10,417 bases of DNA from JAIYDQ01 sp031411055 (GTDB taxonomy: Bacteria; Planctomycetota; Planctomycetia; Pirellulales; Pirellulaceae). The position numbers were made by a program, and so were the translations under genes. The DNA lies in the NCBI GenBank assembly GCA_031411055.1, contig JANOAI010000149.1, forward strand, positions 1 through 10,417. The letters run 5' to 3'. The notes under the pieces are model-generated. The model was given only the letters and a program-made list of their open reading frames with translations. It did not search any database and was not told the DNA's origin. Shown in pieces: positions 6,201 to 10,417 of this stretch (its first letter is position 1; each line of letters starts with the position of its first letter).

Positions 6201-8460
6201 TAATCAGAACGAGCGAGACAAAGAGGATTGCGAGTACACTCGCAATGGCCGCGGCACTTGTATAAACCAACGGCTTGTGTTCGCCGACCCATCGCCACAA
6301 TAGTTCATTAGCCGAGGGTGTGCGAATGGAAATTGGCTTTCCATCGAGATAGAGTCGGAGATACTGCGCCATTTCACCAGCGGTAGCAATTCGATCCGAT
6401 ACGCGTCGCTCGGTGGCTCGCGCGACAATGGCTTCCAAATCGCGACTGCAATGCGGATCAATCGTTCTGATCGAAGGCAAATCGTCCTCGTGAACGCGAC
6501 GAGCGAGCTCGACTTCGTCCTGCGCATCGCCAAAAGCACGCTGGCGGGTGAGCAATTCCCATAAAGTAACGCCCAGCGCGCGCACGTCGGCAGCCGGCCC
6601 CACGCGCAACTTGGCAGCCGCCATTTGTTCCGGGGCTGCATATCGCAACGTCCCCAAGAAGCCACCTTGCTGCGTGAGTTCTGCACGCGTGCCCGCCGAC
6701 TTCGCTAGTCCGAAATCCATCAGGACGACTCGGGAGCCATCGGGCGTCAGCATGAGATTCGCTGGCTTGATGTCGCGATGAATGAGCTCTTGTTCGTGCA
6801 TCGCTTGAACGGCGCTAGCGGCATCACGAACTAACTCAGCCACGCGCCGAATGTAACCGCCACGGTCATCAGGAAGTGAGGGAACTTCCGGCAGTGGAGG
6901 TAAACGAAGTTCAATGCCACTCAGCGAAACAGGTGAACCATTTTCAGTCCGATCGCTTGCACCGTTGTCGGTGCCCTCGGACGAAAGACGAAATCCGCTC
7001 GCTGGCTTGAGTGTGCTGCGTTGCTTTTGTGACGCGTTGAGTACTGCACGAGCGAACGTCGTGGCACCCAGGCTCGATGCTTCTTCCTTCCCAGCGGCAT
7101 CCGACACTTCTCGCCAAACGAATTCGAGATTGCAACCGGGAACATATTCCATCGCGTAGTAAGCATGGCCATTGGGAAACATACCGCTGGCAAGGACTTT
7201 CACAATGTGAGGATGATCACATCGAGCGAGCAGTCGAATCTCTCTACGAAAACGAGCGAGTGCCAGCTCGTCGCCAGCCAGATCGGCAGGCAACATCTTC
7301 ACCGCCACCAGCCGGCCAAGCGACAACTGCTTGGCCAGATACACGACCCCCATCCCTCCGCGGCCAATCTCGCCAAGGAGTTCATAATCGCCCAGGCGTG
7401 TCGCAGCAGTGGGTTCCGATCCGAGAATCGTTTCGAACGAAGGCGTTTCACTGAATGTTTGGGCCGCCAATTTTTCGAGATCCGCAGTGCCCAAGGTACG
7501 GCCCGAGACCACACTCAAGAGCTCGGCGAGGCTAGCGGACATTGTCGCATCGCGTTCCGTACGACCGGTGGTATAGCTCAAGTACTCCACATGCCGCGCA
7601 TTGCGCTCACGATTTAGAAAAAGCAGTTCATCCGAAATTTCTCCTTCGCGAAAAGCGACTAACGGATCAAGTCTGAGCGGCGTGGTTTGCCCTGGCCATA
7701 GCAGTAGCACCCTTTGTGGCGCCAGGCCCCGCGCGGCAGCCCCACTAAGTCGTATTGGCGTGGTTCGCTCTCCTTGCAGACCCACCAGCTCACGCACGCC
7801 GAGCTCCATTTCCTCGCCTTCGAGCGTGCGAATTTCGGTAAGATACAACAGCCGTGTGCCACGCGGACCGAGAAATTCGAATCGACCTTCGGCAAGCACT
7901 TCGTTCACGGCGGGAAAGAGTAAAGGCCCGACTTCGTTTTCGTAAAAAGCGGCCATTCGCGGTCCACCGTGTCCGAAAACGGCGTTGCGATACTGCACGA
8001 GCGCATCGATAAGCTCCTGCAATGAGCAGGCTTCTACGTTGGCTGGTACGCCGTCAGGGCCATTTTTTATTCGGCGATACAAAGCCAATACAGCTGGCCA
8101 ATCACGGCGACGTTGTGAGAGTTGATCGGCGACATGGCCCATGGGATGCGTTGCGGCATCGGAACGGCTTGCAAAGTGCCGAGCCGATTCACGGAGCATC
8201 GACACCCAATGCCCGAGCGAAGGGAGCGCGAGTGGCAAAAGGGCTTTATCAAGTGCCAAGGTACGAGGAGCACCGGCACGTACGTCCCGCACATAGGCAG
8301 CAATGCCGGGTGCCGCGGCCAGCTTAACCAGCGCCTCGAACAGATAAAACGTATGATCATGGCGAGAGCGAGCATCTTTGGCATTGTTTGCTCGTGCATA
8401 AAGCTGCGCCAGGGGCAGCGGCAGTCGCAGCAAATTTTCGCGTTGAAATTCAGCCGTCAT
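3265..8460 (-). CDS. Giant transmembrane Ser/Thr kinase with HEPN-like N-terminus and C-terminal FGE/SUMF1 domain
   Basis: The product is 1731 residues. Residues 1-~190 are helical, with YRNAVFGHG (R158, H164) matching the HEPN Rx4-6H motif; ~190-305 look beta-rich. The kinase spans ~359-705 with every key residue present: glycine loop GRGGMG (366-371), K388 in VAVK, helix-C E407, HRDIKPAN (561-568, catalytic D563), DFG (582-584), APE (609-611) and D625. A Ser/Thr-rich insert (~451-535) separates helices D and E. One membrane helix follows (~731-754). Beyond it come HEAT-like helices (~760-1005 and ~1312-1435), stretches resembling BTRD1 tandem repeats (~1050-1141 and ~1246-1307), and an FGE/SUMF1 domain (~1470-1725) with GYRLPTEAEWEFGCRAG, DFGLFDMHGNIWEWC and VRGGSF. 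Its last segment lacks the cysteines of true formylglycine-generating enzymes, so it is probably a binding module. It likely phosphorylates cytoplasmic proteins in response to an envelope signal; substrate and ligand are unknown. The start at 8460 suits the well-formed N-terminal domain; no Shine-Dalgarno sequence is seen. Confidence 0.95.
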   Translation of the reverse strand: MTAEFQRENLLRLPLPLAQLYARANNAKDARSRHDHTFYLFEALVKLAAAPGIAAYVRDVRAGAPRTLALDKALLPLALPSLGHWVSMLRESARHFASRSDAATHPMGHVADQLSQRRRDWPAVLALYRRIKNGPDGVPANVEACSLQELIDALVQYRNAVFGHGGPRMAAFYENEVGPLLFPAVNEVLAEGRFEFLGPRGTRLLYLTEIRTLEGEEMELGVRELVGLQGERTTPIRLSGAAARGLAPQRVLLLWPGQTTPLRLDPLVAFREGEISDELLFLNRERNARHVEYLSYTTGRTERDATMSASLAELLSVVSGRTLGTADLEKLAAQTFSETPSFETILGSEPTAATRLGDYELLGEIGRGGMGVVYLAKQLSLGRLVAVKMLPADLAGDELALARFRREIRLLARCDHPHIVKVLASGMFPNGHAYYAMEYVPGCNLEFVWREVSDAAGKEEASSLGATTFARAVLNASQKQRSTLKPASGFRLSSEGTDNGASDRTENGSPVSLSGIELRLPPLPEVPSLPDDRGGYIRRVAELVRDAASAVQAMHEQELIHRDIKPANLMLTPDGSRVVLMDFGLAKSAGTRAELTQQGGFLGTLRYAAPEQMAAAKLRVGPAADVRALGVTLWELLTRQRAFGDAQDEVELARRVHEDDLPSIRTIDPHCSRDLEAIVARATERRVSDRIATAGEMAQYLRLYLDGKPISIRTPSANELLWRWVGEHKPLVYTSAAAIASVLAILFVSLVLIMRSERIARETLNENLTLEMQRSAAMVTSLEQAPAEAVPTLLHGMESVREKIKPTLESRWAAQDVPNSQRVRLALALLPDDESVIAYLQEQLLIAPPADSIMIRNALVLHGKELAASLWQAVEASDTQPEKRLRGAAALAEFDPQNSRWNEIAKPTVAAMLASNPFDWPIWIDGLRSAREHLLPALSETFRDRSTAEHRYGAAVVCADYAADRPEILADLAVDADPRQFEVMLPRLRAQIESVVPMLERELSLVCQPDWEPKPLAANMKPIDASTIKEIEQSDGMLNEKFAFCVSLPRDRFKWLHEELVASGYSLSRLRPYAVSGSVQIAATWLRDGRAGDYLLDASAKEIEDRDDLMRAKGLLPVDVAGYLDVLGETKKAVERYAAVWQPLSAEKNERKLVVGETKEPAVDGVSYLALQEFLGVNGRSRYCSLVDQGEHFSIPIWKRDTESYVEMLQRTAHFTQQDVRLSAASSSEAILRATAGLITRSNQKDFSYQYAAVFSNLSGIVSTELHDLTAADHGKRARELAADGWRPSAISVLSPYKKPVVVASVWQHPLITDEQKDKFARRQAQAAAALMLLGRPEKTWPLFQHSAEPRARSWLIHLLAMLSVPPDIILDHLSQETNVSAQRALWLAVGELSEKLDEAMRVKLVSQLEMVYREHADSGLHAAAEWTLRRLDSDGLIETIDRDLASPDPAANRAWYVNQHGQTLAIFQGPIEFVQGSPKGEFEQDISAETPMRLRIGRTFAMATKEVNLEQYQEFVADYPKIPIFLLQKYTPEPQCPIISLTWFNAAKYCRWLSEKEGIPEEEMCYPPVSQIQDGMKLPANYLQRTGYRLPTEAEWEFGCRAGATTSRCYGSSEELLGKYSRYVHNSNDRTWPVGRLKPNDFGLFDMHGNIWEWCHEGVIELPSKLPVVFEDREEANLKVTAGQFRMVRGGSFDRNATHIRSASRLRLRTTDDYLIVGLRIARTLPDVKP

Positions 8461-8546
8461 CAGGAACTAGTTGGCTCTCGTTGAAACGGTGACAGGGCAA
8501 ACATTCAAACAAAGATAGTCGAGAAACGGCAAATAAGTCTATGAGC

Positions 8547-8575
8547 ATTATAGAACATTGGTCCTAAAATGTCCG
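8547..8575 (-). promoter_or_regulatory. Putative sigma70-type promoter for the large kinase gene
   Basis: On the minus strand, CGGACA (complement of 8570-8575; four of six matches to TTGACA) is followed after 17 bases by a perfect TATAAT (complement of 8547-8552). A start site near 8540 would leave a leader of about 80 nt before the ATG at 8460. The site lies in the 118-bp gap just beyond the stop of the upstream kinase gene (8579-8581), so the large kinase can probably be transcribed on its own. Planctomycete promoters are poorly defined and this is motif matching only. Confidence 0.45.
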
Positions 8576-8578
8576 CCT

Positions 8579-10417
8579 TCAATTTTGTTCCTTTTTTAGC
8601 GGCTTGAAGTCCGATTCAGGATGCGTGTCCGTCTTCGATTCGCGTCCATGCGCATCAAGGATCTCTTTCAACGATAGCTTCTGAGGTTGTTTATCGGGTA
8701 CAGTGACTCGGTAATCGAGCTGGTGATATTTTACCTTTCCAACCGGGGCCGGATCATCTTCATCGATATATGTAAGTACGATACGATGTTCGCCAGGTTG
8801 CAACGCTTTGTGGAACGGTGGCTGCGTGATACTGAAGTCGTTACCACGGAATTTCTGAGTCGGATAGCTAACCATTCGCAGTTGGACGGCAGGTAGATCA
8901 TCTACCACCTCAACTAAGGCTTGGTTTTTCCGTTCGAAGCCGAGATCCAGTTCGGTAATCTCAGTAACGCCGTCGACTTTTTCTAAATGGAAAGCATGAC
9001 TGAATTCGCGACCGTCCATAAGAATCCCGTAAATATTGATTATCTTTCCGAGCATTTCTGGTTTGAAAAGAATTCTCGTTGCCGTCGGCGAAATTATCTG
9101 AAGTGTGGTTGATGAACCATGATTGATCGATAGATCTCGGATCTTTCCCCATGCGGGATGCTTGAGTGTGATTTGTGGACGGACCTCTTCGACAGGTAGT
9201 GGAGCGATGTCTCTGAGCGCAACGTTGGTAAGAATCCAACGTGATCGCAAGTAGTAAATCCCGACTAGGACGCAGTACAAGATGACGACCGCCGACGCTG
9301 TCAGTACTAGCAACTTCCGAGCATTAAACCCTTTCAGGTCTTGAAGACGTGCCGGATTTTTAGTTAGTTCCTGAAAAACGTTGCCGCAGTACATGAGGCC
9401 AATCATCGACGGAAGGATAGCTGCCCCCAACAGCATGCTAGTCGATGGCGACGCAAAGTTTCCCGGACCAAGCATTCGAAAGAACGTGGTCCAAAAATAG
9501 CCCAACGCCAAGCCAACGAACATGGAAGAGCTTACCATAGCCCAGGTACGCATCGAGACTTGGTTGGTACGGGAAAATCTGCTGATAAGCATCAATACGC
9601 TCCACATGCAGAATAAAGTGAGCGGGAATTCGAGTGCTTGACTGAACGTTTTCGCTAAGTCCGCATCGAGCGTCATCCTAGGACGGTGAAGCAACGAAAG
9701 GCTGACTCCACCAAAGGTCAGCACTAGCCAAGTATTGACGATCGATCTAATACTCGTGTAATGAATCGCTTGCTCTTGAGAGACCGAGCCGCTTGTTGCA
9801 CCAAATTGCATGGACACGTTTTCCGCTGCCGAGGTTTTCATCGGGGCCATGACTTTGCGTGGAAATCTTGTTCGAAAATGGGTGATCCACAGCCATCTCA
9901 AACCGAGCGCGACAAACGCCAAAATAATGATCTCTGAAAATCCGAGGCCGCCTATCGCTAGGATGCCAAGCAGCAGCATCGCAATAAATATCCCGAAGAA
10001 GACCATCACTTGATTCATGGAACGCACCCACCAAGGTGCGACGACATGGGGCGATCCTTCATGGAAAGAATCAGCAGCAACCGTTGGCACGGTCTGACCG
10101 GTCGCATTCGGATTGCTTTCCGTAGCCGTAGCAATGCTGGCTGGGATTTGTTGATTGATTGTCGAATGCGAGCCGGACTCGCTTGGGTGCTGGATCCTCG
10201 ATAGATGTTGTTCAAGAACGGCTACCAAGCTTTCGGCTGTTTGAAAGCGATGTTCCGGACTCTTCTGCAAGAGGCAGGCGATAATATCAGCGAACCAAGC
10301 CGGAACCTCGGGATTCTGATCTTGGATCGGGCGTGGCGTATCTTGAGTGACTCGCTTGATCACGTGAGCAATACTATCGCCACGGAAAGGGCTATGGCCA
10401 GTACACATGGCGTACAT
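8579..10417 (-). CDS. Multi-pass membrane Ser/Thr kinase, C-terminal part (5' end outside window)
   Basis: The frame is open to the window edge, and the visible 612 residues are the C-terminal portion. Residues 1-~72 are the end of a bacterial Ser/Thr kinase C-lobe: MYAMCTGHSPFRG corresponds to helix F and the following loop ('lyemltGxxPFxg'), and PEHRF (54-58) holds the conserved subdomain XI arginine. The nucleotide-binding and catalytic motifs lie upstream, outside the window. After a Ser/Thr/Asn-rich linker (~78-125) come about seven hydrophobic helices: ~134-156, 160-179, 226-243, 261-279, 293-313, 325-343 and 368-390. Basic loops at 180-194, 280-290 and 343-368 fit an inside location, so by the positive-inside rule the kinase is cytoplasmic and the tail (391-612) is outside. 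The tail looks beta-rich and resembles no domain I recognise; it ends in a Lys/Glu-rich segment. The gene is 118 bp upstream of the large kinase in the same direction. The Met at 10417 is internal, not the start. Confidence 0.9.
   Translation of the reverse strand: MYAMCTGHSPFRGDSIAHVIKRVTQDTPRPIQDQNPEVPAWFADIIACLLQKSPEHRFQTAESLVAVLEQHLSRIQHPSESGSHSTINQQIPASIATATESNPNATGQTVPTVAADSFHEGSPHVVAPWWVRSMNQVMVFFGIFIAMLLLGILAIGGLGFSEIIILAFVALGLRWLWITHFRTRFPRKVMAPMKTSAAENVSMQFGATSGSVSQEQAIHYTSIRSIVNTWLVLTFGGVSLSLLHRPRMTLDADLAKTFSQALEFPLTLFCMWSVLMLISRFSRTNQVSMRTWAMVSSSMFVGLALGYFWTTFFRMLGPGNFASPSTSMLLGAAILPSMIGLMYCGNVFQELTKNPARLQDLKGFNARKLLVLTASAVVILYCVLVGIYYLRSRWILTNVALRDIAPLPVEEVRPQITLKHPAWGKIRDLSINHGSSTTLQIISPTATRILFKPEMLGKIINIYGILMDGREFSHAFHLEKVDGVTEITELDLGFERKNQALVEVVDDLPAVQLRMVSYPTQKFRGNDFSITQPPFHKALQPGEHRIVLTYIDEDDPAPVGKVKYHQLDYRVTVPDKQPQKLSLKEILDAHGRESKTDTHPESDFKPLKKEQN

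Noticed and set aside
10415..10417. Met codon at the window edge as the start of the upstream kinase.
   Set aside because: It falls inside the kinase C-lobe ('MYAMCTGHSPFRG'); the catalytic half of the domain must be encoded upstream of the window.

Overview
The window looks like a planctomycete chromosome, most likely from the Pirellulales. This is an inference from gene content: a sulfatase C-terminus, a very large membrane Ser/Thr kinase fused to a sulfatase-modifying-factor (FGE/SUMF1) domain, a second multi-pass membrane kinase, start codons without clear Shine-Dalgarno sequences, and structured GC-rich intergenic repeats. There are four protein genes, two of them cut by the window edges. 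I saw no tRNA, rRNA, CRISPR array, integrase or transposase.

Layout: (1) positions 3-218, + strand, are the last 71 codons of a sulfatase. (2) Positions 219-686 are non-coding and hold the first copy of a three-hairpin repeat (256-392). (3) Positions 687-2858, + strand, are a complete tex gene (S1-domain RNA-binding transcription accessory protein). (4) Positions 2859-3264 separate two convergent genes. They hold the second copy of the hairpin repeat (3027-3163), nested inside an interrupted inverted repeat with arms at 2938-3024 and 3190-3263. (5) Positions 3265-8460, - strand, encode a 1731-residue kinase with an all-helical N-terminal region carrying a HEPN-type Rx5H motif, a complete kinase domain, one membrane helix, and a ~975-residue C-terminal part (HEAT-like helices, BTRD1-like repeats, terminal FGE/SUMF1 fold). 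A good sigma70-like promoter lies at 8547-8575. (6) Positions 8579-10417, - strand, are the C-terminal 612 residues of another kinase: the end of the C-lobe, a linker, seven predicted membrane helices and a ~220-residue beta-rich tail. Its start lies outside the window.

The two kinases lie head to tail with a 118-bp gap and probably belong to the expanded planctomycete membrane-kinase repertoire. Both are predicted to keep the kinase in the cytoplasm and place a C-terminal sensory domain outside it. The downstream kinase appears to have its own promoter. Nothing links tex functionally to either neighbour; it is a housekeeping gene bracketed by repeats. The items most worth a second look are the HEPN-like domain on the large kinase, the nested palindromic architecture between the convergent genes, and the paired hairpin repeats around tex.
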